In this document: in pieces, positions 16,673 through 25,496 of the stretch
Numbering within the stretch: position 1 is the stretch's first letter
Layout: every line of letters begins with the position of its first letter
Made by a program: the position numbers and the translations under genes
Notes under the pieces: model-generated
Told to the model about the DNA's origin: nothing
Databases searched by the model: none
Seen by the model: the letters and a program-made list of their open reading frames with translations, nothing else
From: Rubrivivax sp.
GTDB lineage: Bacteria; Pseudomonadota; Gammaproteobacteria; Burkholderiales; Burkholderiaceae_C
Length of the DNA stretch: 48,631 nucleotides
Assembly: GCA_022842595.1 (NCBI GenBank)
Contig: JALHPF010000038.1
Location: 1-48,631, forward strand
Reading direction: 5' to 3'

Positions 16673-17854
16673 GTGGCGAACGACTTTCTCTTCACATCCG
16701 AATCCGTCTCTGAAGGCCACCCCGACAAGGTGTCCGACCAGATCAGCGACGCCATCCTCGACGCGATCTTCAAGCAGGACCCGCGCAGCCGCGTCGCCGC
16801 CGAGACGCTGTGCAACACCGGCCTGGTGGTGCTGGCCGGCGAGATCACGACCAACGCGCATGTCGACTACATCCAGGTGGCGCGCGACACCATCAAGCGC
16901 ATCGGCTACGACAACACCGACTACGGCATCGACTACAAGGGCTGCGCGGTGATGGTCTGCTACGACAAGCAGAGCAACGACATCGCCCAGGGCGTGGACC
17001 ATGCGTCCGACGACCACCTGAACATCGGCGCCGGCGACCAGGGCCTGATGTTCGGCTACGCCTGCGACGAGACGCCCGAGCTGATGCCCGCGCCCATCTA
17101 CTACGCCCACCGGCTGGTGGAGCGCCAGGCCCAGCTGCGCAAGGACGGCCGCATGCCCTTCCTGCGCCCCGACGCCAAGAGCCAGGTGACGATGCGCTAT
17201 GTGGACGGCAAGCCGCACAGCATCGACACCGTGGTGCTGAGCACCCAGCACGACCCGAGCCAGAGCGAAACCGCCACGAAGATGAAGGCCAGCTTCACCG
17301 AGGCCATCATCGAAGAGCTGATCAAGCCCGTGCTGCCCAAGGAATGGCTGCTCAACACGCGCTACCTGATCAACCCGACCGGCCGCTTCGTCATCGGCGG
17401 CCCGCAGGGCGACTGCGGCCTGACCGGCCGGAAGATCATCGTCGACACCTACGGCGGCGCCTGCCCGCACGGCGGTGGCGCCTTCAGCGGCAAGGACCCG
17501 AGCAAGGTCGACCGCAGCGCCGCCTATGCCGCGCGCTACGTGGCCAAGAACGTGGTCGCAGCCGGCCTGGCCAAGCAGTGCCAGGTGCAGGTGGCCTACG
17601 CCATCGGCGTGGCCAAGCCGATGAACATCACGGTCTACACCGAAGGCACCGGCGTCCTGAGCGACGACAAGCTCGGCGCCCTGGTGGCCGAGCACTTCGA
17701 CCTGCGCCCCAAGGGCATCATCCAGATGCTCGACCTGCTGCGCCCGATCTACGAGAAGACCGCAGCCTATGGGCACTTCGGGCGTGAAGAGCCCGAGTTC
17801 ACCTGGGAGCGTACCGACAAGGCAGCAGCGCTCCGCGCGGCAGCCGGTCTGTAA
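16673..17854 (+). CDS. metK: S-adenosylmethionine synthetase (methionine adenosyltransferase)
   Basis: Makes S-adenosylmethionine from methionine and ATP. The length of 393 residues is normal. It starts at a GTG with GGAG upstream and reads FLFTSESVSEGHPDKVSDQI, the ATP/methionine-binding N-terminus. Further family signatures are GAGDQGLMFGYA and GGGAFSGKDPSKVDRSAAY (phosphate loop). It stands divergent from the acyltransferase pair after a long leader. With ahcY and metF downstream in this window it forms a scattered SAM-cycle neighbourhood. A GC-rich hairpin follows the stop. Confidence 0.98.
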   Translation: MANDFLFTSESVSEGHPDKVSDQISDAILDAIFKQDPRSRVAAETLCNTGLVVLAGEITTNAHVDYIQVARDTIKRIGYDNTDYGIDYKGCAVMVCYDKQSNDIAQGVDHASDDHLNIGAGDQGLMFGYACDETPELMPAPIYYAHRLVERQAQLRKDGRMPFLRPDAKSQVTMRYVDGKPHSIDTVVLSTQHDPSQSETATKMKASFTEAIIEELIKPVLPKEWLLNTRYLINPTGRFVIGGPQGDCGLTGRKIIVDTYGGACPHGGGAFSGKDPSKVDRSAAYAARYVAKNVVAAGLAKQCQVQVAYAIGVAKPMNITVYTEGTGVLSDDKLGALVAEHFDLRPKGIIQMLDLLRPIYEKTAAYGHFGREEPEFTWERTDKAAALRAAAGL

Positions 17855-17879
17855 AGGCTGCCGGGTGCGGCATTGAACG

Positions 17880-17898
17880 CGGGCGGCCGGGCCGCCCG
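17880..17898. terminator. Possible bidirectional terminator between metK and the GlcG-like gene
   Basis: CGGGCGGC and GCCGCCCG form an 8-base-pair stem around CGG. It sits between convergent gene ends (17854 and 17902). The T tract after it is poor (TCTTC), so Rho-independent termination is only possible. Confidence 0.4.
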
Positions 17899-17901
17899 TC
17901 T

Positions 17902-18411
17902 TCACATTTCCAGGTCGGCCTGGATGGCTGCGATGCCGGCCTTGGCACAGACGTCGTCGGCCTCGCCGGTGGGCGCGCCCGAGACGCCGATGGCCCCCAT
18001 CAGGTTGCCGCCACCCTGGATCATCACGCCGCCCCCGAAGGCCGCCACGCGCGGAATGCTGCGCAAGCCCGATGAGGGCTGGCCAGGCTGCGTGGCCTTG
18101 CCCAGCTCGGTGGTGTCGGTGCGGAAGCTCACGGCCGTCCAGGCCTTGTCGGCGGCAACGCCTGGCGTGTGCGGGCCGGCAAAGCGGTCGCGGATCATGG
18201 CCTGGGTGACGCCGGAACGATCGACCACGGCCACCGCCACCTGGAAGCCGGCCTTGCGGCAGGCCGCCAGCGCGGCATTGACCGCCTTCTGAGCGGCCTC
18301 GGGCGTGAGCATTCGCACGCTGAAGGTCGCGTCGTCCGCGGCGGAGGCCGCCATCGGCAACGCGCTCAGCGCAGCCGACAGCAGCAATGGGGTCAGGGCA
18401 TGGGTTTGCAT
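17902..18411 (-). CDS. GlcG/HbpS family (DUF336-type) secreted protein
   Basis: A 169-residue protein starting at the ATG at 18411 behind AAGGAGA. It has a Sec signal peptide (MQTHALTPLLLSAALSALPM, then AASAAD). The mature part is a GlcG/HbpS domain: LTPEAAQKAVNAALAACRKA, VAVAVVDRSGVTQAMIRD, then AFGGGVMIQGGGNLMGAIGV and GEADDVCAKAGI. Some family members bind heme, and others are found in glycolate or diol operons with no proven role. Here it is exported and lies 100 bases downstream of the metallo-hydrolase gene on the same strand, perhaps with its own promoter. The ligand is unknown. Confidence 0.87.
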   Translation of the reverse strand: MQTHALTPLLLSAALSALPMAASAADDATFSVRMLTPEAAQKAVNAALAACRKAGFQVAVAVVDRSGVTQAMIRDRFAGPHTPGVAADKAWTAVSFRTDTTELGKATQPGQPSSGLRSIPRVAAFGGGVMIQGGGNLMGAIGVSGAPTGEADDVCAKAGIAAIQADLEM

Positions 18412-18511
18412 CACGGTCTCCTTGATGTGGACCGGCGCCCGCACCCGAGCCGGCGCCAGGGGTTGCATATCAGCCGCGGCTGATGCTTGAGTGTCGCACA
18501 GGCGGCAGGCC

Positions 18512-19450
18512 TCAGGCGTCCACCAGCATGCCCCCCTGGCGCGCCGCCGCACCCTGGGCCACGAGTTCGTTCACCAGGGCTCGAGCCCAACCGTCGCGAA
18601 GCGCCGCGTCCATCCCACCCTGCGCCTGCAGCAGCCCGGCCACCAGCGGCGTGGCCTGGGCCCAGGGCATCAGCTCAGACTCGGGCATCGAACCCAGCTC
18701 CATCAGGTGGTACTTCACCAGCACCTTGAAGGCATAACGCGCGTGGCGCTCGGGGCCGGCGCGAAAGCTCGCCAAGCGGGAACGGGCGCGGTCCAGCGCC
18801 GCTGCCACGTCGCTGAAGGGTGCGCCGTGCCCGGGCACCACCACGCGCACCGGCAGGCCGGCGATGAGGTCCAGCACCGATGCCACGTCGTCGAAGCCGG
18901 GCTCGCCCTCGACCTCGGGGAAGACGACGCCGAAGCCATTGCCCCACAGCGCGTCGGCCGAGAGCAGCACGCCGGCACCTTCTTCGAACAGCATCACGCT
19001 GTGCGGGTCGTGGCCGGGCGCGGCCAGCACCTGCCAGTCGCGCCCACCGGCACGCAGCGGCTGCCCGGGCACCAGCACCTGCTGCGCCGTGAAACGCTCG
19101 ATGCGCTGGCCGGTCGCGCGGTAGGTGAGCTCGTCCTGGTCCCAGGCGGCGACCGCGTGGGCATGGCCAGGGGGGATGTGCAGCGGCACGGCAAAGGCCT
19201 GCTGCAGCGTGGCATTGCCACCGCAGTGGTCGGAATGAAGATGGCTGTTGACGATGCCGGCCAGCGCCTGCCCGGCCAGCGCATGCTGCACCAGGGCCAG
19301 GGTTTGCGCAGCATGGTTCACGTGGCCGGTGTCGACCAGCAGCGCGCCCGCTTCGCCTGGCACGGGGCGGATCAGGATGTTGTTCGACGACAGCCAGCCG
19401 CGTTCCAGCACGGTCAGGCCGCGCAGCGCGGTGGATTCAAGCACGCGCAT
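18512..19450 (-). CDS. Metallo-beta-lactamase fold metallohydrolase
   Basis: A 312-residue cytoplasmic protein with the MBL metal-binding motif NSHLHSDHCGG (His70, His72, Asp74, His75). Further ligands are likely the His in AAPGHDPHSV, the Asp in LLSADALWG and the His in VVVPGHGAPF. These give a dinuclear metal site for hydrolysis of a thioester, ester or similar bond. The C-terminal 90 residues are an added helical segment, as in hydroxyacylglutathione-hydrolase-like and quinone-related MBL proteins. It starts 6 bases after the stop of the cation-efflux gene and is probably co-transcribed with it. The substrate cannot be inferred. Confidence 0.9.
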   Translation of the reverse strand: MRVLESTALRGLTVLERGWLSSNNILIRPVPGEAGALLVDTGHVNHAAQTLALVQHALAGQALAGIVNSHLHSDHCGGNATLQQAFAVPLHIPPGHAHAVAAWDQDELTYRATGQRIERFTAQQVLVPGQPLRAGGRDWQVLAAPGHDPHSVMLFEEGAGVLLSADALWGNGFGVVFPEVEGEPGFDDVASVLDLIAGLPVRVVVPGHGAPFSDVAAALDRARSRLASFRAGPERHARYAFKVLVKYHLMELGSMPESELMPWAQATPLVAGLLQAQGGMDAALRDGWARALVNELVAQGAAARQGGMLVDA

Positions 19451-19456
19451 GGTGGG

Positions 19457-20086
19457 TCAGGCGCGCGTGTCCAGCGCCGCGTCGGCCTGTTCCTGGCGCG
19501 CGGCCTCCCACACCTCCCAGGCGGCATCGGCGTTCATCGCGGCGATGCCCAGGCCCACGATCAGGTCGGGCCAGCCCGAAGCCGTGAACCAGGTGGCGGC
19601 CGCCGCGCCGATGATCGCCAGGTTGGCATAGGCATCGTTGCGCGCCGAAAGAAAGGCCGCCCGCGTCAGGCTGCCGCCCTGCTGGCGAAAGCGCGCCAGC
19701 AGGGCGGCGCAGCTCAGGTTGACGGCCAGCGCGCCCAGCGCGGCAGCCGACAAGGCCCAGGCCGCCGGGGGCAAGGGCGCGTTGAACTTCTGCCAGGCCA
19801 TCCACAGCGTGGCCAGGCCGGGCAGCAGCAGCACCACGGCCATCAGCATGCCCACGCGCGAGCGCGCCGCCAGGCTCCAGCCCAGGGCCAGGGCGATCAG
19901 CAGGTTGACCGAAGCGTCTTCCAGGAAGTCGATGCTGTCAGCCAGCAGGCTGACCGAACCGATGCTGCGCGCCACCGCGAATTCCACGCCGAAATAGGCC
20001 AGGTTCAGGAAGGCGACGAGGAGGACGACGCGGCGCAGGGCCTGGTTGCGCGCCGCTTCGGCCATGGGAAGGTGGGTGTCGGACAT
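19457..20086 (-). CDS. Cation diffusion facilitator family transporter, membrane domain only
   Basis: A 209-residue inner-membrane protein starting at the ATG at 20086 (MSDTHLPMAEAA). Six hydrophobic segments can be drawn from residue 18 on. The segment SVSLLADSIDFLEDASVN carries the CDF-type acidic residues of helix 2, and LSARNDAYANLAIIG in helix 5 has Asp and Asn at the metal-site positions. It ends shortly after helix 6, so the cytoplasmic metal-binding C-terminal domain of typical Zn/Co/Fe effluxers is missing. It is the first gene of a two-gene unit with the MBL hydrolase. Only 17 bases separate its start from the divergent ycaQ-like gene, so promoters overlap coding sequence. Confidence 0.82.
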   Translation of the reverse strand: MSDTHLPMAEAARNQALRRVVLLVAFLNLAYFGVEFAVARSIGSVSLLADSIDFLEDASVNLLIALALGWSLAARSRVGMLMAVVLLLPGLATLWMAWQKFNAPLPPAAWALSAAALGALAVNLSCAALLARFRQQGGSLTRAAFLSARNDAYANLAIIGAAAATWFTASGWPDLIVGLGIAAMNADAAWEVWEAARQEQADAALDTRA

Positions 20087-20103
20087 GGCGGCATCATCGC
20101 AGC

Positions 20104-21189
20104 ATGGCCCGCAACCCGACCCTCGCCGACCTGAAACGGTATGCCGTCGCACGGTCGCTGTTCACGCCCACCACCTTGCCGCGGGCGATCGCCCGGCTCG
20201 GCTTCGTGCAGGCCGACCCCATCCGCGCCCCGGCGCGGGCCCAGGATCTGACGCTGCGCCACCGCGTGAAGGGCTACCGCGCCGGCGACCTCGAACGCCG
20301 CTACGCGACCCTGCCGGTGGAGGAAGACTTCTTCGTCAACTATGGCTTCCTGCCGCGTGCCACCCACGCGCTGTGCCACCCGCGCACGGCGCGCACGGTC
20401 TGGCCGAAAGCCAGGTGGGCCCAGGCACAGGCGGTGCTGGCATTCGTGCGTGAACGCGGCGTGGTCCACCCGCGTGAAGTCGACGCGCAGTTCCGGCATG
20501 GCAAAGCGCTGAACTGGTTCGGCGGCAGCGGCAACGCCAGCACGCAATTGCTCGACGGCATGCACTACCGCGGCCTGCTGCGCGTGGCGCGGCGCGAAGG
20601 CGGCGTGCGGCTCTATTCGGCACGGCCGGAAGGGGAAACGATGTCGGACCCTGCCACCGTGCTGGACGCGCTGGTCGACGTGATCGTGACCAAGTACGCG
20701 CCCTTGCCCGAGCGTTCGCTGAGCGAACTCGTGGCCCATCTGCGCGCTGCCGTGCCGCAGTGGGCCGACGAGCGGCCCGCTGCGCTGGCCCGGGCCAAGC
20801 AGCGGCTGGCTTCGGCCCAGGTAGAAGGCCTGCGCTGGTTCTGGCCCGCAGGCGAGAACCCAGCCTCGCGCCGCCACGCGGTGCCCGAGGAAGTGCGCCT
20901 GCTCGCACCCTTCGACCCCGTGGTCTGGGACCGACGCCGCTTCGAGGCGTTCTGGGGATGGGCCTACCGTTTCGAGGCCTATACCCCGGCACCCAAACGT
21001 GTGCGCGGCTACTACGCGCTGCCCCTGCTGTGGCGCGACGAGGTCGTCGGCTGGGCCAATGCCAGCGTGCAGGACGCGGCCTTGCAGCTGGAGACGGGCT
21101 ATGTGGCCGGCCGTGCCCCCGCGGAGCGTGCCTACCGGCAGGCGCTGGACGCCGAGGCCGGGCGGCTGCGCGCTTTCCTGCAGCTCTAG
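20104..21189 (+). CDS. YcaQ-like winged-helix DNA glycosylase family protein
   Basis: A 361-residue protein of the HTH_42 / YcaQ family. Residues 5-40 (PTLADLKRYAVARSLF, then RLGFVQADPIRAPARAQDL) contain the QxD motif (Gln36, Asp38) that is catalytic in the E. coli interstrand-crosslink glycosylase. Winged-helix repeats follow. LAPFDPVVWDRRRFEAFWGW and FEAYTPAPKRVRGYYALP are the conserved C-terminal signatures. It would unhook crosslinked or alkylated bases in DNA. Some relatives protect producers from genotoxins, but no biosynthetic cluster is nearby. The start is 17 bases from the divergent efflux gene. Confidence 0.87.
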   Translation: MARNPTLADLKRYAVARSLFTPTTLPRAIARLGFVQADPIRAPARAQDLTLRHRVKGYRAGDLERRYATLPVEEDFFVNYGFLPRATHALCHPRTARTVWPKARWAQAQAVLAFVRERGVVHPREVDAQFRHGKALNWFGGSGNASTQLLDGMHYRGLLRVARREGGVRLYSARPEGETMSDPATVLDALVDVIVTKYAPLPERSLSELVAHLRAAVPQWADERPAALARAKQRLASAQVEGLRWFWPAGENPASRRHAVPEEVRLLAPFDPVVWDRRRFEAFWGWAYRFEAYTPAPKRVRGYYALPLLWRDEVVGWANASVQDAALQLETGYVAGRAPAERAYRQALDAEAGRLRAFLQL

Positions 21190-21241
21190 GAGCGCGGCAT
21201 TGCGGCGCAGCGCCGGTGATGGCAGAGTAAGTGCGCCGGAA

Positions 21242-21256
21242 CGGCACGACGTGCCG
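21242..21256. promoter_or_regulatory. Short perfect inverted repeat upstream of the HExxH gene
   Basis: CGGCAC and GTGCCG flank GAC, 33 bases before the ATG at 21289. It could be an operator or a small hairpin in the 5' leader. Palindromes of this size arise by chance in GC-rich DNA, so the call is weak. Confidence 0.25.
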
Positions 21257-21288
21257 GCGCCCGTGTTGCCCACCCCGGGGAGAATGCC

Positions 21289-21870
21289 ATGTCCGAACTG
21301 ACTGCCGAGAACGCCGCCCGTGCGATCCAGCTGGTGAAACTGAAGTACGCCGCCATGCTGCCAGCCAACTTCGTCATGCCGGACAAGGACCGCTTCAAGT
21401 TCTACACATTGGCCGGCGGCTTCGACACCGTGTTCCAGTCGATCTACATCAAGACTTTCCGCAAGGCCAACAACGCCATCTTCGGTGACGAAAAAATCGG
21501 CGCTGCCGGCATCAACGGCTTCGTGACCCCGGACGTTGACCCGCGCGATCGCATCATCTACATCAACCTCGACGGCGCCGGCAACTTCGGCACGCTCGTG
21601 CACGAGACGCTGCATGCCATTTCGCATGCCGATTTCTACCCGCGTTACTACTGCGTGGGCGGGCAGGCGCCAGCGGTGGTGGAAGGCATCACCGAATACC
21701 TGACACGCAAGACCAGCCTGACCGTCGGCATGAACCGCAGCAGCTATGAAGACTGGTACCTGACCACCGAGTCCTGGGTGGGCGCCGAGGGCAGCACCCG
21801 CCATCAGCAGATGGCCAACTGGATTTTCCGCGGCCAGATGCCCGCGGTCTGGCCCGGCAACTACCTGTAG
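21289..21870 (+). CDS. Putative small zinc metallopeptidase-like protein (HExxH)
   Basis: A 193-residue protein with GGGGAGA before its ATG and no signal peptide or membrane helix. Residues 104-112 read VHETLHAIS, giving the zinc-binding HExxH (His105, Glu106, His109). A second element, VVEGITEYLTR, follows 22 residues later and offers Glu132 or Glu135 as third ligand, the arrangement of gluzincins. The N-terminal half (KFYTLAGGFDTVFQSIYIKTF) I do not recognise, and KNNAIFG-type and GINGFVTPDVDPRDRIIYI segments lead into the active site. The protein is shorter than free-standing peptidases and looks like a single catalytic domain, as in effector or toxin peptidases. There is no immunity-like partner next to it: a HAD phosphatase converges on it 4 bases away. 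Confidence 0.75.
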   Translation: MSELTAENAARAIQLVKLKYAAMLPANFVMPDKDRFKFYTLAGGFDTVFQSIYIKTFRKANNAIFGDEKIGAAGINGFVTPDVDPRDRIIYINLDGAGNFGTLVHETLHAISHADFYPRYYCVGGQAPAVVEGITEYLTRKTSLTVGMNRSSYEDWYLTTESWVGAEGSTRHQQMANWIFRGQMPAVWPGNYL

Positions 21871-21874
21871 CCGT

Positions 21875-22711
21875 CTATCCAGACCCGGCGGCGGGCCGGC
21901 GCCCTGGCCGCGCCGCCAGCACAGCGTCAGCCACCTCGGCAAAGCCGACGCCTCTTTCACCCTCAGTGATGTACGTCGGCCAGTGCCGCAGCTGAGCCGC
22001 AAAGCGCCGCAGGTTGGCCACGCCCACGCTCAGCGGGAAGGCTTCGAACATCGGCTGGTCGTTGGTGGAGTCACCCACAAACAGCCAGTCCGGCAGCTCG
22101 TCGGCCAGCGTGCGCCCGAACAGCCGCTCCAGCATCCACTGCGCTGCCGTCAGCTTGCTATGGCCGCCGAACCACCCGTTGACGTGGATCGAGCTCACCG
22201 TGGCGACCATGCCTTCGCACTGCATCAGCGCCACCACGGCCGCGATGGCGGCATCGTCCAGGTGCGCGAATTCGCTGTGATCGATGGCGATGTCGGTGGC
22301 GCGGCCGGCGCTGTCCTGCGCCAGGGTGGCGTTCGGCACTTCGCGCAGGACACGGCCAGCCACCGCGCGCAGGCGGGTGGCGTTGGCACTGCGCGTAGCG
22401 GCGTCCTGCGCAAACTCGGTCAGAACCTCTTCGCCCTGCTTCACCAGGGCGACGGCGCCGTTTTCGGCGACGATGGCGTGCACCGGCCAGTCGCGGGCAA
22501 AAGGCTGGCTCCAGCCCAGCGGCCGGCCGGTGATGGCCACCACGGGCAGGCCGGCTGCGGCCAGCGCGTGAAGCGCCGTCAAAGCGGCGGGCTCGATGGC
22601 ACCATCGCGCGTGAGCGTGTCGTCGATGTCCGTGAAGACACCGCGCACCCGCGCCAGCGCATCGGGCGGGCACTGCGACCAGGGCCTGGAACGTGGAACA
22701 ACACCGGACAT
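21875..22711 (-). CDS. HAD-IIB family phosphatase
   Basis: A 278-residue HAD hydrolase. The nucleophile motif is FTDIDDTLT (Asp28, acid Asp30), followed by AITGRP (motif II Thr), a Lys in HSKLTAAQW, and GDSTNDQPMF (motif IV acids). The cap type suggests the Cof, mannosyl-3-phosphoglycerate or sucrose-phosphate phosphatase group, so the substrate is probably a sugar or polyol phosphate. The start ATG at 22711 gives a slightly extended N-terminus (MSGVVPRSRPWSQCPPDALA). It is divergent from ahcY and converges with the HExxH gene. Confidence 0.88.
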   Translation of the reverse strand: MSGVVPRSRPWSQCPPDALARVRGVFTDIDDTLTRDGAIEPAALTALHALAAAGLPVVAITGRPLGWSQPFARDWPVHAIVAENGAVALVKQGEEVLTEFAQDAATRSANATRLRAVAGRVLREVPNATLAQDSAGRATDIAIDHSEFAHLDDAAIAAVVALMQCEGMVATVSSIHVNGWFGGHSKLTAAQWMLERLFGRTLADELPDWLFVGDSTNDQPMFEAFPLSVGVANLRRFAAQLRHWPTYITEGERGVGFAEVADAVLAARPGRRPAAGSG

Positions 22712-22749
22712 GCCGGCCAGTGTGACATGCAGGATTCACAGGCCTCCGC

Positions 22750-22755
22750 TACACT
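22750..22755 (+). promoter_or_regulatory. Possible -10 element for ahcY
   Basis: TACACT lies just before the SAH aptamer, at the spacing expected for a transcript that starts within a few bases of the riboswitch. GTGACA at 22722-22727 resembles a -35 but is 22 bases away, too far for a standard sigma-70 promoter. Confidence 0.35.
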
Positions 22756-22761
22756 GCGGGG

Positions 22762-22840
22762 CTTCCGAGGAGCGTTGCAACCTTCACCCGAGTTTTGGTG
22801 AGAAGGCCAGGCTCGGAACTTCAATTGCAACCGCGCTCAC
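22762..22840 (+). ncRNA. SAH riboswitch
   Basis: Matches the S-adenosylhomocysteine riboswitch in sequence, pairing and position. Stem P1 is TTCCGAG (22763-22769) with CTCGGAA (22812-22818). The conserved core GAGGAGCGTTGCAACC follows P1. A variable hairpin P2 (22781-22806) is capped by the GAGTTTT loop, then comes GGCCAGGCTCGG. The pseudoknot pairs GAGCG (22770-22774) with CGCTC (22834-22838). By established knowledge it turns on ahcY when S-adenosylhomocysteine builds up. It ends 84 bases before the ahcY ATG. Confidence 0.93.
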
Positions 22841-22924
22841 CTGCACGCAGTCCGTCGTGGGTGAGTCGAAATTCTCCCCCCACGCCGTGTGCGCGCAGGT
22901 CCTTCCACTGAATGGAGCCTGCCC

Positions 22925-24358
<1,434 letters not shown>

Positions 24359-24437
24359 CACCCCCCCGTAGCGCCTGCGGCGCTCCCCCCAGGGGGCGGC
24401 CGCCAGCGGCCCGGCGAAGCCGGTTCCGCGGCGGCTG
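24359..24437. repeat. GC-rich palindromic intergenic repeat (Burkholderiales type)
   Basis: The segment after the ahcY stop reads CCCCCC, then GTAGCGCCTGCGGCGCT (a small hairpin), then CCCCCCAGGGGG, then GCCAGCGGCCCGG and GAAGCCGGTTCCGCGG. From memory this is a family of intergenic repeats scattered through Comamonadaceae and related genomes. Only one copy is in this window, so the family assignment rests on recall. Confidence 0.55.
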
Positions 24438-24441
24438 CTTG

Positions 24442-24476
24442 AAAGGGCCCGCGGCGTTGCCGGCGGGCCCTTTTTC
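24442..24476 (+). terminator. Rho-independent terminator after ahcY
   Basis: GGGCCCGC-GGC pairs with GCC-G-GCGGGCCC around a GTT loop (one bulged G), followed at once by five T. It is the strongest intrinsic terminator in the window. It lies 21 bases before the metF ATG, so it either ends the ahcY transcript or acts as an attenuator for read-through into metF. Confidence 0.85.
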
Positions 24477-24496
24477 ATCGTCGGACACCCTTCGTC

Positions 24497-25324
24497 ATGA
24501 ACACTTCCGTACCGATCAGTTTCGAGTTCTTTCCCCCCAACACGCCCATCGGCGCCGACAAGCTGCGCAAGGTGGTTCAGGAACTCTCGGTGGTGAAGCC
24601 CGAGTTCTTCAGCGTCACCTATGGCGCCGGCGGTGCCACGCGCGACAAGACGCTGGCCACCGTGCAGGACATCGCCGGCATGGGCTTCGAAGCCGCGCCG
24701 CACTTGTCCTGCGTGGGCAGCACACGCGCGAACATCGCCGAGATCCTGGCCACCTACCGCGCCCAGGGCATCCGCCGCATCGTCGCGCTGCGCGGCGACC
24801 TGCCCAGCGGCACGGCCACGGCCGGTGAATTCCGCTATGCCAACGAGCTCGTCGAGTTCATCCGCAAAACCCAGGGCAGCGACTGGCACATCGAGGTGGC
24901 CGCCTACCCTGAATACCACCCGCAGCAGCGCTATGCCAAGCGCGACATCGAACACTTCGCTGCCAAGATGAAGGCCGGTGCGAACAGCGCCATCACGCAG
25001 TTCTTCTTCAATCCAGACGCCTACTTCCATTTCGTCGAAGAAGCGCGCCGAGCCGGCGTCACGCAGCCCATCGTGCCGGGCATCATGCCCATCCACAGCT
25101 ACGCCAAGATTGCGCAGTTCGCGGCCCGCGACGGCATCGAGATCCCGCGCTGGGTGGCGCTGAAGATGGAAGGCTTCATGGACGACGCGGCCAGTGTGCG
25201 TGCCTTCGGCATCGAGGTGGTGACGCGGCTGTGCCAGAGGCTGATCGTCGGCGGCGCTCCCAGCATCCATTTCTACACGCTGAACCAGAGCGGGCTAGCG
25301 CTGGAAGTCTGCAAGGACCTCTGA
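24497..25324 (+). CDS. metF: 5,10-methylenetetrahydrofolate reductase
   Basis: Reduces methylene-THF to methyl-THF, which donates the methyl group for methionine synthesis. At 275 residues it has typical bacterial MetF length. Signatures include the N-terminal ISFEFFPPNT, SVTYGAGGATRDKTLATV (FAD/folate site), LRGDLPSG, AAYPEYHP, and QFFFNPDAYFHFVEEARRAG with PIVPGIMPI. The flavoenzyme uses NADH. It follows ahcY with a terminator between the two, so read-through plus its own promoter is plausible; the order ahcY-metF fits the methionine cycle. Confidence 0.97.
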   Translation: MNTSVPISFEFFPPNTPIGADKLRKVVQELSVVKPEFFSVTYGAGGATRDKTLATVQDIAGMGFEAAPHLSCVGSTRANIAEILATYRAQGIRRIVALRGDLPSGTATAGEFRYANELVEFIRKTQGSDWHIEVAAYPEYHPQQRYAKRDIEHFAAKMKAGANSAITQFFFNPDAYFHFVEEARRAGVTQPIVPGIMPIHSYAKIAQFAARDGIEIPRWVALKMEGFMDDAASVRAFGIEVVTRLCQRLIVGGAPSIHFYTLNQSGLALEVCKDL

Positions 25325-25366
25325 ACACCTGGTGCGGCGCGCGCGCAACGGGCGTTGGCCTCCGGC

Positions 25367-25380
25367 TTGACGCGCATCAA
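25367..25380 (+). promoter_or_regulatory. FNR/ANR-type box upstream of ompW
   Basis: TTGACGCGCATCAA differs from the FNR/ANR consensus TTGAT-N4-ATCAA at one position. It lies 117 bases before the ompW ATG, in the gap after metF, which is a fitting place for activation under low oxygen. OmpW-family genes are FNR-regulated in several proteobacteria, which supports the reading, but no regulator gene is in the window. Confidence 0.6.
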
Positions 25381-25496
25381 GGCCGGTTCATCTTCGGGCC
25401 GCGCCGGCCTTGTTTGTCAGCTTCACAGCAGGCACGGGGCATCGAATGGGATCCTGGCCATATGGCCTGATTTCTTCGAACCCTGGAGTTCCTGCC

